Shown piece after piece: positions 16,670-25,143 of a stretch of 64,000 nucleotides of DNA. Origin of the DNA: Stigmatella ashevillena (GTDB lineage: Bacteria > Myxococcota > Myxococcia > Myxococcales > Myxococcaceae); NCBI RefSeq assembly GCF_028368975.1, contig NZ_JAQNDM010000002.1:8736425-8800424 (forward strand). Direction: 5' to 3'. How positions within the stretch are numbered: position 1 is the first letter of the stretch; every line of letters starts with the position of its first letter. Both the position numbers and the translations under genes were made by a program. The notes under the pieces were generated by a model that was not told the origin of the DNA, did not search any database, and was given only the letters and a program-made list of their open reading frames with translations.

Positions 16670-17456
16670 TACAATTCAGTTCGCTCTGGGCCCTCTTGGG
16701 CATAGGCCATTCCCCGCGACGATCACCCGTGAGACTCCCGTACAGGTTTTAGCTCTGAACAACGTCATCGCTATCGCCGCAGGTTTCTCCCATGCATTGG
16801 CATTGCGCAATGATGGTACCGTCTGGTCGTGGGGACTTAACTCAAGCGGACAGCTCGGCGATGGAACCACGGAAGGTCGATTGAGTCCGGTTCAGGTTCC
16901 CTCTTTGAGCAACATCGTGTCCATCGTCGCCTCGTCTGATTTCTCCGTAGCCATGCAAAATGATGGATCGGTATGGGTATGGGGATTGGGAGCTTCAAGA
17001 GCACTAATCCCAGTGCAGATTCCCGAGCTTGCCGGTAGCACCTCCTTGTCCATAGAGGGCTCAACGTTGTATGCACTGTACTGGAATGGTTCTGTCTGGA
17101 AATGGGATCTAAGCAAGAACGGTACTCAACCCGAGCCGTTCTGGGAACTAAGTAACGTTGCATCCCTATCGCTTGGAGATTCCAGTTCGTTTGCCGTGCG
17201 CACCGATGGAACCGTTTGGAGCTGGGGAGAAAATGAGGCTGGGCAGTTGGGCGATGGGACACGGAACTTCCGCTCGGCGCCCGCTCCAAGTCCAGGCTTG
17301 ACTGGAATGATTTCACTCTCCACGAGTTTTGACCATACCTTCGCCCTGCGGGCTGATGGCACCGTCTGGGCATGGGGAAGCAACTCAGAGGGAGTATTGG
17401 GAATCGGATGGAATGACCACTCAATCATGCTTCCAGCGCAGGTGACGTCTCCATGA
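16670..17456 (+). pseudogene. RCC1-repeat protein, 5'-truncated
   Basis: The plus strand encodes RCC1 (regulator of chromosome condensation) blades: HALALRNDGTVWSWGLNSSG, FSVAMQNDGSVWVWG, SFAVRTDGTVWSWGENEAG and FALRADGTVWAWGSNSEG, about 50 residues apart. The stop is at 17456. Upstream of the ATG at 16797 the similarity continues (VQVLALNNVIAIAAGFSHAL), with a likely frame change near 16743 and no signal peptide, so the N-terminus is lost. Myxobacteria have many such exported beta-propeller lipoproteins. At least four blades remain of a normal seven. Confidence 0.65.
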
Positions 17457-17590
17457 GGGACTGCAGACCCGGCGACCGGTTTGGGCCTATCCACTGCGTG
17501 TCTAGGAGTCTGTTGAGCTAACGAGCCAGAGGCAGGGGCGTCGGGCGTACTGCTCGGCGCCTGCTTCCTCCAAAGGGAGCGAGCCCGCCG

Positions 17591-17917
17591 CTACGCGGCG
17601 ACCGTGGCTCGGTACAGCTTCAGCAGATTGTGGGTCAGGCAGATGAGCGCCCACTCCCCGCGGGCCTTCGCCAGCCCTCGCAGCAGCAGTTGCCGAAAGC
17701 CTCGCACCTGCTTGATTTGTCCAAAGGGGGCCTCCGCCACCGCCTTTCGGCGTGCGTATACCGCCCGGCCTTTCTTTATCCTCAGTCGCCGCGCCATCCA
17801 GTCCTTGAGGCTCAAGTCCCTGGGCATTCGGCCCCTGACCGGCACGGGCTCTTCACCGTGCTTCAGCCGCCCCGTGGCCAGGTAGGCATCGAGTCCCAGG
17901 CACGTGGCTCTCACCAC
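17591..17917 (-). pseudogene. C-terminal fragment of a second IS1182-family transposase
   Basis: About 108 codons end in the typical IS1182/IS5-like tail: RRKAVAEAPFGQIKQVRGF with the catalytic Glu, then GEWALICLTHNLLKLYR. The N-terminal domain is missing. CTAG at 17502-17505 followed by GGAGTCTGTTGAGC probably marks its outer end, in line with the CTAG target preference seen for the other IS1182 copies here. The sequence is clearly different from copies A and B. Confidence 0.65.
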
Positions 17918-18062
17918 CTTGTCTTACTACCTGATTACATGTGCGACGGCCCGCGAGGAGGGCCAGCAGGCCCTGCACCAGCGCGCGGATGTGGTTCACC
18001 ACCACCCTGATGAACTGGGCTTGGTTGCCACCCGCCCGGAGCCTACCCCAGACATCTTAGGG

Positions 18063-18091
18063 CTAAGCCAGGGAAACTAAATCCGTTCAGG
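18063..18091 (+). repeat. 29-bp direct repeat, copy 1
   Basis: The sequence starting CTAAGCCAGGGAAACTAAAT is identical to 23823-23851 in the same orientation, exactly 5760 bp apart. It lies at the end of the IS630 remnant. The pair brackets the exported-protein operon. Confidence 0.85.
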
Positions 18092-18500
18092 AGGCCCTGA
18101 AGGGCCAAGGGCCCGAGCCTGCCGGAGTGACGCAGCCTGCGAAGAAGGCGGACGGCCTCTGAATAGAAGCCTTCAGGCTTCGTGCTCAGCATCTGGCTGA
18201 AGTAGGTGCGCTTCAGGTGCTCCCAGAAGTTCTCGATTCAGTTCAAAGTCTCCGAGGTGTACTTCGGCAGCCGTAAGGCGCGCACGTAGGGAGCGGCGGC
18301 ATCAAGAGATGTGTTCACCTCGGACGTGCTGGGCGCACGCCTGGCAGGAACGTGAGCCGAGGTAGACCTGGAGCCCATGTTGACTACGGGCAGAGTCCCT
18401 CTGGCAGCGGGTGCGCTCCAGCGTGGAATCATCTCGCGCATCGCCCGGCGTGGCTTTGAGTCGAAGGAGCGGCTCGGTCGCTACCGCTGGGTGGTGCAGC
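18063..18500 (-). pseudogene. IS630-family transposase remnant
   Basis: Minus-strand translation from about 18300 gives YVRALRLPKYTSETLN, then (after one in-frame stop) IENFWEHLKRTYFSQML, the conserved third catalytic block of IS630 transposases (LPxYSPxLNPIENxW). Further upstream the frame is broken repeatedly. The 3' end includes the 29-base sequence that recurs at 23823-23851. Confidence 0.6.
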
Positions 18501-18568
18501 ACCATGGCTTAGGAGAGTCAGTTCCGTCGACTGCACAGACGTGACGAGCGGTTAGGAGTTCTGAGCCT

Positions 18569-19780
18569 TCACGCGACATCTACTTTGACACTCACTGACC
18601 CTCGCGCCTGCCGCTGTCGACGCCACAGGCTGGCCCCGAGCACGAGCGCCAACGGCCACGGTGCGAGCCCCGATGACACCGAGCAGCCGCCGACTGTCGC
18701 AGCCGTGAAGCAGGCCGACGTCCCCGGGTGCGCCATATCGACCTCGCACTCGAGATTGCCTGGGCACGCCGACTGGTTTTCGGCGAAGCAGCGCTCGGCG
18801 CACACGCCCGGCGCGTCGGCCTGGGGCCGGGCACAGCGATCGCTGACGCAGTCGCGATCTCGATCGCAGCTCGAGCCATTGCCACCCGGCGTCGGCACGG
18901 GGTAGGCGCACGTTCCGGTGCCGCCGCATACCATCGCGCCCGAACAGTCGCTTTCATCGCTGCACGCCGCGGTGCAGTACGAGAAAGCACCTGCAACGGC
19001 TTGGCAGTGTCCGCTCGCGCAGTTGGCGTCGATCACGCAGCGCTCCCCGGTTACGAGTTCAGTCGCGATCTCCACCAGGAATGGCTCGATGAAGGTGCCA
19101 CGGTAGGTGTCGATGCGGGTGGCGTGCGTGGTTCGAGCGCAGCTCGCGTCGCCGGCGGAGATCACTCCCGCCAACACCTCGACGTCATCCTCGATCAGGA
19201 ATGCTGATCCACCTGAGTCGCCATCGCACGGCTGTGATGGCGCGGCCACCATGTCCATGGTGCTAGCGTTGACCTGGGTGAGGGTCGCGCGGCCGACGCG
19301 CTTGATGCCGGGATCGCCCGCTCCTGGCGCGGTAGTCCCGAAGCCAACCACCCGGAGTGCTTGGCCCACCGCGCCGCTGTCGAGCCGACGCTCGGGCAGC
19401 GGCAGCGGCGCGACGCCCGGCGCCGACGCCAGGAACAACAGGCCGAGATCGGCGCGCAGCGTCGCGGCATCAAAGTCCGGGTGACGGCGGCGCTCGATGA
19501 TGTCGACCACCTGCTCCGGCGTGCTGCGGCGGGTGCCAAACAGCGCTAGCGTCGGCCCACCCCCGGTGATGCAGTGGGCCGCCGTCAGGACCACCCGGTT
19601 GGCGATCAGCGTGCCGGTGCAGGTCAGCGCCAGTCCGTCGACCAGGCTCACCACCGCCGGGTCGCCTTCGTCCACCGTTCCCACCGTGATAGCGGCCATG
19701 CGCTGTTTGAGCCCATCGGGCTTCGGTGCCACGCACGCCGACAGGACGATTAGGCCCGCGACCACCCGTCTCACCCACAT
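18569..19780 (-). CDS. Trypsin-like serine protease lipoprotein with MYXO-CTERM tail
   Basis: A 403-residue S1-family protease. The signal ends in a lipobox-like LIVLSAC. The catalytic triad is visible: His in VLTAAHCITG (about residue 68), Asp in LRADLGLLFL (about 110), Ser in CDGDSGGSAF (about 192). The C-terminal half has Cys-rich repeats (CVIDANCASGHCQ, CDRDRDCVSDRCA). It ends with a MYXO-CTERM sorting signal: a GGC, a hydrophobic helix (LAPWPLALVLGASL) and a basic RRQRQ tail, expected to anchor the protein to the cell surface. The ATG at 19780 overlaps the end of the upstream gene by 10 bases. It is the last gene of a three-gene operon. Confidence 0.85.
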   Translation of the reverse strand: MWVRRVVAGLIVLSACVAPKPDGLKQRMAAITVGTVDEGDPAVVSLVDGLALTCTGTLIANRVVLTAAHCITGGGPTLALFGTRRSTPEQVVDIIERRRHPDFDAATLRADLGLLFLASAPGVAPLPLPERRLDSGAVGQALRVVGFGTTAPGAGDPGIKRVGRATLTQVNASTMDMVAAPSQPCDGDSGGSAFLIEDDVEVLAGVISAGDASCARTTHATRIDTYRGTFIEPFLVEIATELVTGERCVIDANCASGHCQAVAGAFSYCTAACSDESDCSGAMVCGGTGTCAYPVPTPGGNGSSCDRDRDCVSDRCARPQADAPGVCAERCFAENQSACPGNLECEVDMAHPGTSACFTAATVGGCSVSSGLAPWPLALVLGASLWRRQRQARGSVSVKVDVA

Positions 19781-20763
19781 AGCCAGTAGCCGCTCGGGGC
19801 ATACCACGTGCACGGCCCGGAGGAAGGTTGCCAGTGCCCGTCATCACGCCAGTGGATGTCCGGGATCGGATACGGCCATGGCTTGGTGAGCCACGGCCAA
19901 GTTTCGCGCGGCTCGGGCGCGTTCGGCTCGCGCTCGCACACGCAGCACCACAGCGTCTCATTGAACCACCAACCCGAGGCTTTCCCTAAGCCGAGATTCT
20001 CGCACCACGGCACGCAGGCCACGACGGCCCCACCGTGCAGGCTTAATCGGGTCGCGCAGGCCTCCGACGGGTACGGGTTCGGGTTGCGGCACGGTCCGGC
20101 GCCCGGGTTGTTGCAGTTGTTGGCGCAGTAGAGGTTCGTTCCGGCCTCGCAGTCGTCGTCGTAACACTGGCTCTGGTTGCAGCCGCACGCAGAGTTCTCG
20201 CACGGCGGCGGCTCGAACGCGCAGGCGCCTACGCACTGGCGCACCGAGGTGTTGCAGGCGTTGCACTCAGAACTTCCGGCGCCCGGCAACCAACTGGTGA
20301 ACGAACAATCGTTCTGATCGTAGCACTGGTCGTGGGCCGCGCAGCAGTTCTGGATGCAGTGACTTTCGGTGGAGTCAGGCACCAAGTCGCAGCCCGGGCT
20401 GTCGTAGGCGACGTCTGTGGCGGCGGACTCGGCGAGCACGCGGCGCCACGCCGTCACCAGCCGCTCGTTCATTTCGGGCAGCGTCGGTGGGGTCATCAGG
20501 TCTTCGCGGAACTCTTGAACCTCCGGGTCTGCGACGTTGGCCTCCCACCGCCGGATGGCCACGGTGTAGCGGCCATTGGCCAGTACCCGGGCGCGGGTCT
20601 CCTCGACCAGGATGGACAGGGCGTTGCCATCGGCGTCCCGCGTCGTGCGCACGACGATGCTGGGCTCGATCTCTTCGACCAGGGTGTCGTTCTCCGTCGT
20701 ATTGGTGGCGCACGCCGACAGCGCGAGGAGAAGGAGCGCAACAGGAACGAGGGTGTGTCTCAT
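19771..20763 (-). CDS. Cys-rich lipoprotein with phospholipase A2-like motif
   Basis: A 330-residue lipoprotein (lipobox LLALSAC, Cys about 17). Residues about 130-150 read CIQNCCAAHDQCYDQNDC, matching the CCxxHDxC active-site helix of secreted phospholipase A2, including the catalytic His-Asp pair. Many further cysteines follow (CNACNTSVRQCVGAC, CGCNQSQCYDDDC). The C-terminus is Trp/Pro-rich. The ATG at 20763 follows the upstream stop by 11 bases. Enzymatic PLA2 activity is plausible but the calcium loop is not obvious, so this is a motif-level call. The parallel Cys-rich tail on the CARDB protein lacks the His. Confidence 0.6.
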   Translation of the reverse strand: MRHTLVPVALLLLALSACATNTTENDTLVEEIEPSIVVRTTRDADGNALSILVEETRARVLANGRYTVAIRRWEANVADPEVQEFREDLMTPPTLPEMNERLVTAWRRVLAESAATDVAYDSPGCDLVPDSTESHCIQNCCAAHDQCYDQNDCSFTSWLPGAGSSECNACNTSVRQCVGACAFEPPPCENSACGCNQSQCYDDDCEAGTNLYCANNCNNPGAGPCRNPNPYPSEACATRLSLHGGAVVACVPWCENLGLGKASGWWFNETLWCCVCEREPNAPEPRETWPWLTKPWPYPIPDIHWRDDGHWQPSSGPCTWYAPSGYWLCG

Positions 20764-20774
20764 GGGCTTCCGCC

Positions 20775-23633
20775 TCACTGCAGGCAGGGGTCGATGGATG
20801 GGTCGTCGCAGTCGGTTGCGCAGTAGCCCGTTCGCCCGACCGCGCAGGTGGTCGAGTAGCAGAGCGACTTGCCACAGCCGCACGGCGAGGTCGCGCAGTC
20901 AGTCAGTCTTGCGATGCACAGCGACGCGCACTCGTAGGCCGCGGTGACGCACGCGGCGCATGCCGCCGAGTCGGCGCCGACGTCGCTACAGTCGTTCTGC
21001 ACCCGACACAGATCATCCTCGGCGCAGCAGTTCTGCGCGCAGTTGTCGTCGAGGGTGCGGCTGGGGAACTGGTCGCAACCCGGATAGGCCTGGGTGCCGT
21101 TGTACGGCGGCGGCGTCAGCGTGACGGCGCGGGCCAGGACGTTGTTGCCTTCGTTATCCTCGTTAACGCGATTGCCCACCGCGTCGGTCACCACCAAGAA
21201 GTAGTAGCTGCCTGGCTCGACCTGAGGCAGCACGGTGCTCACGCTGGCGGTGTAGGTCTTGCCCGGCGTCAAGGTGAAGCCGTCGGCGCGGGCGCTGGTC
21301 CTGAGCAGCGTGTCGCTGGCGTCGACCGTCGTGTCGGCCGACAGGTAGATGGTGTCCTCCCACCGCTTGCCCGGCGCCGAGCCACCCGGGACTTGGCTGC
21401 CGGCGGCCAGCCCTGCACCGCCGTTGAGCACTGTCCATGACAGTGACACCGGCGCGCCCGGGAACGGATTGGGCGGCACTCCGATGGTGGCGACCGCAAG
21501 ATCGGACCGAGTCACGGCGAACGGCGAACTCGCTAGATTGTTGGCTTCGCTGAGTTCAAGCACGCGATCGCCGGTGACGTCGGCGGCGAATAGCAGGTAA
21601 TAAGCCCCGCTGGCGATCGTCGGCACCACGTAGTTGATCGACACCGTGTAGCTGCCGCCTGCGGCGACGGTAAAACTGTCGCCGCGGACGACGCCGTTGA
21701 TCTTGGTGTCGTCGGCCGACAGCGCAGTGTCGGTCGACAGGTAGACCGCGTCCTCCCACCGGTAGTAGTAGCCACTGGCACAGCATGCCACGTACTTGCC
21801 GCTTGCCCCGCCGTTGCCTTGGTTTGACACCGTGAACGATAGGCTTGCGGTCTGGCCGACGGTGCCACTGGTCGGCGCGCTCACTGCGGTGACCGCGAGG
21901 TCGGCGCGCCCGATCGTGACCGCGATGGCGGCGGTGTTGTTGCTCTCCGACAGCTCGGGTACGCGATCCGCCGCCGAGTCGGTCACGACCAGGAGGTAGT
22001 ACGACCCAGCGGCGACCACTGGGATCTGCACCTGCGCGCTGGTGGTGTAGCTGGCCCCGGCCGCCAGCGTGTAGTTGTCGCCGCGCAGCAGCGTGCCGAA
22101 CTTGATGTCATCAGCCGACAGCGTGGCGTCGGTCGACAAGTAGACCGCGTCTTCCCACCGGTAGTAATAGCCGGTCGTGCAGCATGCGAGATAGCGGCCA
22201 CTGGCCCCGCCGGTTCCCTGGTTGGTCACGGTCCAGGTCACGGTCACCAGTTCCTGCGACGCCACCATGGCCAGGGCGTTGGCAGAGGTGATCGTCAGAT
22301 CGGGCTTGCCGATGGTGATCGGGCTAGTGCGCAGGTTGTTGCTCTCGCTGGCTTCGTACACACGATCACCCGCCGAGTCGGCAACGACGATCAGGTAGTA
22401 CAAGCCCGGCGTGACTGCTGGCAGCTGAAACGGCGTACTGACGCTGTACGATGAGCCCGCGGCGAGGATGTACTGCTCCGAACGCAGCACTGAGCCGAAC
22501 TTGACGTCGTCAGCCGACAGCGTCGCGTCGGTTGATAGGTAGGCGGCGTCCTCCCACTTGTAGTAGTAGCCGGTCGTGCAGCAGGCTAAGTACTTCCCGC
22601 TGGCGGCGCCGCTGCCCTGGTTGCTCACGGTCCAGTTCACCGCGATGAGTTCGCCAGCTCCTGCCGTCCCCGGCGCGGTCAACGCCGACACGGTGAGATC
22701 TGCCTCACGGAGGGTGATCGGCGCGGCGGCGACGTTGTTGTCCTCGTTGGACTCGTCGACGCGGGCCCCCGCCGAGTCGGTGACCACCAGAACCTGGTAG
22801 CTGCCCGGGGCTACCGTCGGCAATTGGAATACCTGGGTCGCGGTGTAGCTCGCTCCCGCCGTCAGCTTGTACTGGTTTGTAGTTAGGAGCGACCCGAACT
22901 TGATGTCGTCGGCCGACAGCGTGCCGTCGGTCGACAGGTACGCGGCATCTTCCCACTTGTGGTAGTAGCCGGCCGAGCAGCACGCTTGGTACAGGCCACT
23001 CGCCGCGCCGGTGCCATTGTTGCTCACCGTCCAGGTGATCGTCACTAAGCCCTGTGAGCCGCCGGTGGCTGGTACGGTGGCGGTGACGCTAAGATCGGCG
23101 CGGGTCACGGTCACCGGCACCGCGACTTGATTGTTGTTCTCGTTGGCCTCGGTGACGCGGTTGCCCTGGCTGTCGGTAACGGCGATCAGGTAGTAGGCGC
23201 CGGGCGCGACCGTTGGCATTTGTAGCGTACCGCTCTCGACGTAAGTGGCGGCGCTGGCCAGGGTGAAGTTGCTGGCGCGCCACACCTTACCCACCAGCGG
23301 ATCGTCGGCCGACAGCGTCGCGTCGGTCGACAGGTAGATCGCGTCGGCCCACTTGCTGCCGTAGCCCTCGGCGCAGCAGGCCAGCGTCGAGCCAACCGCC
23401 GTCGTCGTTCCGTTGTTCAGCACGGTCCACGAGAACGTAACCAACTCGCGCGAGGCCACCGTTGATTGAGGAGCAAACTCGGTGATCGTCAGATCGACTC
23501 CCGAGACCAACTCGGCTTCGACCCGCTTGGTCTCGGAGGTTCCGACATCAGAAGCGCGCGAGCCGCACCCTGCGGTGGCCAGCAGCAGCAATCCCAGAAC
23601 ACAGGAAGAACGATAGCGTGCTTGTCCCCACAT
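20775..23633 (-). CDS. CARDB-repeat lipoprotein with Cys-rich tail
   Basis: A 952-residue lipoprotein (lipobox LLLATAGC). Six tandem CARDB-type Ig-like repeats of about 115-120 residues each start with a (A/P/S/V)DL(T/S/A) strand (DLTITEFAP, DLSVTATVP, DLTVSALTA, DLTITSANA, DLAVTAVSA, DLAVATIGV). Each contains the block W-x-DA-(I/A/V)YLSTDATLSADD; five also have an ACC pair. After the repeats a Cys-rich tail reads CAQNCCAEDDLCRVQNDC, similar to the PLA2-like motif of the next protein but with Glu-Asp in place of the catalytic His. The ATG at 23633 is chosen because the lipoprotein signal starts there; upstream frame belongs to RCC1 debris. A surface adhesion or display role is inferred. Confidence 0.78.
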   Translation of the reverse strand: MWGQARYRSSCVLGLLLLATAGCGSRASDVGTSETKRVEAELVSGVDLTITEFAPQSTVASRELVTFSWTVLNNGTTTAVGSTLACCAEGYGSKWADAIYLSTDATLSADDPLVGKVWRASNFTLASAATYVESGTLQMPTVAPGAYYLIAVTDSQGNRVTEANENNNQVAVPVTVTRADLSVTATVPATGGSQGLVTITWTVSNNGTGAASGLYQACCSAGYYHKWEDAAYLSTDGTLSADDIKFGSLLTTNQYKLTAGASYTATQVFQLPTVAPGSYQVLVVTDSAGARVDESNEDNNVAAAPITLREADLTVSALTAPGTAGAGELIAVNWTVSNQGSGAASGKYLACCTTGYYYKWEDAAYLSTDATLSADDVKFGSVLRSEQYILAAGSSYSVSTPFQLPAVTPGLYYLIVVADSAGDRVYEASESNNLRTSPITIGKPDLTITSANALAMVASQELVTVTWTVTNQGTGGASGRYLACCTTGYYYRWEDAVYLSTDATLSADDIKFGTLLRGDNYTLAAGASYTTSAQVQIPVVAAGSYYLLVVTDSAADRVPELSESNNTAAIAVTIGRADLAVTAVSAPTSGTVGQTASLSFTVSNQGNGGASGKYVACCASGYYYRWEDAVYLSTDTALSADDTKINGVVRGDSFTVAAGGSYTVSINYVVPTIASGAYYLLFAADVTGDRVLELSEANNLASSPFAVTRSDLAVATIGVPPNPFPGAPVSLSWTVLNGGAGLAAGSQVPGGSAPGKRWEDTIYLSADTTVDASDTLLRTSARADGFTLTPGKTYTASVSTVLPQVEPGSYYFLVVTDAVGNRVNEDNEGNNVLARAVTLTPPPYNGTQAYPGCDQFPSRTLDDNCAQNCCAEDDLCRVQNDCSDVGADSAACAACVTAAYECASLCIARLTDCATSPCGCGKSLCYSTTCAVGRTGYCATDCDDPSIDPCLQ

Positions 23634-23637
23634 GAGA

Positions 23638-24018
23638 TCACTGTACCTGAACCGGAACGGTGCGGTTAGTGCTAGTCCCGTACCCAGGTTGCCCATAAGA
23701 GTTGCGACCTGATGCCCAGACCGTGCCATTCGATCGGAGGGCCAACGAGTGTGCCCCTCCTGCAGCGATACGGCTCCGCGCCTGTGAACCTCCCAGCGCA
23801 GAACGCAGCATCCCAGGTTCGTCTAAGCCAGGGAAACTAAATCCGTTCAGGGGGGCCACGCGCGGAGGCCGATTTCTCGTCTCATGCGGCGATGCTCCCC
23901 CTGCACGGACTTTCTCCCCGTGGCTTAGATTCTCGGGATACCTGCATCCGGCCGTCAGCAAGACTCCGATCCAGGCTTGCAGAATCAGCCGTATCTGTCC
24001 CCAATTTTCTTCTCGCAT
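23638..24018 (-). pseudogene. RCC1-repeat lipoprotein fragment
   Basis: It starts with a lipoprotein signal (WIGVLLTAGC) and a short spacer, then reads across the 29-base repeat (PLNGFSFPGL). It resumes as one RCC1 blade: AAGGAHSLALRSNGTVWASG and RNSYGQPGYGT, ending in VPVQVQ and a stop. The remaining blades are missing. An insertion and deletion have collapsed a full RCC1 lipoprotein gene, and the CARDB operon now begins immediately after. Confidence 0.6.
23823..23851 (+). repeat. 29-bp direct repeat, copy 2
   Basis: It is identical to 18063-18091. Here it lies inside the RCC1 fragment and is foreign to it, so it is the footprint of the same IS630-type end. Confidence 0.85.
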
Positions 24019-24365
24019 TTCATTGCTCTATTCTCCGGCCATCTATCCGGCGATATCGACTTTCGAATTCGAGGTAACACCGGTCCTGTGAGCTGGCTGT
24101 GCGCCAAAAATGCCTCTCCAATTTGGAGGAATATTTGCAATTTGAGAGACGGCAGCCTTCAACAACACGATCACCGGTGCGTTCGCGACAGGCACAAAGA
24201 AGGGTGGACGTCACGAAAGAACTTCACGATCCAAAAGCGGATCGTCCTGCATATTTTCTCCTTGGTGCGAGCACTCCTAAAGGAGATCTCCTGCGCCAAC
24301 TCTATGCAGTGAATCGTCTTTTTCCGTATTTCGGTTTTCGCACCTCTGAGAAGAAGCTTGTTCAG
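24019..24365. other. AT-richer gap without recognisable gene
   Basis: Base composition drops relative to the flanks and no open frame has coding character on either strand. It may be the remains of an acquired segment. Confidence 0.35.
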
Positions 24366-24482
24366 AAGGGAGGACAGCCGCGCGTAGCGATCTCTTGCCA
24401 ACGGCGGACGCCTTGGAATGGCCAAGCACGTTTCTTCAACTGCTCGCCTCAACGGGGGCCACAGTGACGCTGCCGGGCCTGC
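24366..24482 (+). pseudogene. IS701-type transposase N-terminal scrap
   Basis: The plus strand reads EWPSTFLQLLASTGATVTLP, matching the start of the IS701-type transposase at 25162-26487 (GLPSTFLQLLAAMGASMTVP). The untranslated leader before it (GAAGGGAGGACAGCCG) is also similar. The similarity stops near 24482, so this is a truncated second copy in opposite orientation. Confidence 0.6.
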
Positions 24483-24930
24483 TCATAGAAAGAGAGGAAG
24501 AGCTGTTGAGGGGTGGCATGTGCACATAGGAAGGATGGAAGAGATGTTGAGGGGGGCATGTAGGAGCGCAAGGGCCGAGGGGGGCCGTTGAAAGGTGCCG
24601 ACTGGGATGTGCGCCCGGCAGGTAAGCAGGCCGCAGCCTCCTTGGGGTTCATGCCAGCCCCTGCCGTCCTCCCTTCAGGTGTGGGGCAGGGCTTGGCGCT
24701 CATGTCTGGGGCGGCTTGAGCCTCAGCACCACGCGGCCTTGGTGGGGCTCCCCCGTCTCAGGAAAGTTGTCGTCTCGGCAAACAGGGCGAGTTGACGACG
24801 TCCCTCGAACTCCTCGCTCACTCGCCGTGACGCACTGCCTACCGCAGTCTGGACGCGCCCATGACGCAGCGACCGGATTGTGGGTAGGCACAGGTTTTTT
24901 CGAACACTGTGTACGATGCGGACCGTTTCG
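24483..24930. other. Gap of about 450 bp, rearranged
   Basis: No gene is supported. Two imperfect copies of a 28-base unit (GAG(C/A)TGTTGAGGGG...GGCATGT) occur at about 24501-24560. The rest shows short open frames only. Confidence 0.35.
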
Positions 24931-25143
24931 ACTTCAGCGGTTCGTCACCTCCTTGGTTTCCTCAGAAGAGAACCATCTTGGCGAGGCGGGGACGGCGCGC
25001 TCGAATACCTCAAGACGTACCGGCTCTCCGCAGCGCAGACCCGGCGGATTTTCTTGCTCAAGCAGCTCACCGACGGGGGGGGAACCTGGAGCGTACGTCG
25101 GCCCACCTGAAGAACACCTGCAACGGCCTGATGCTGCGCCTAA

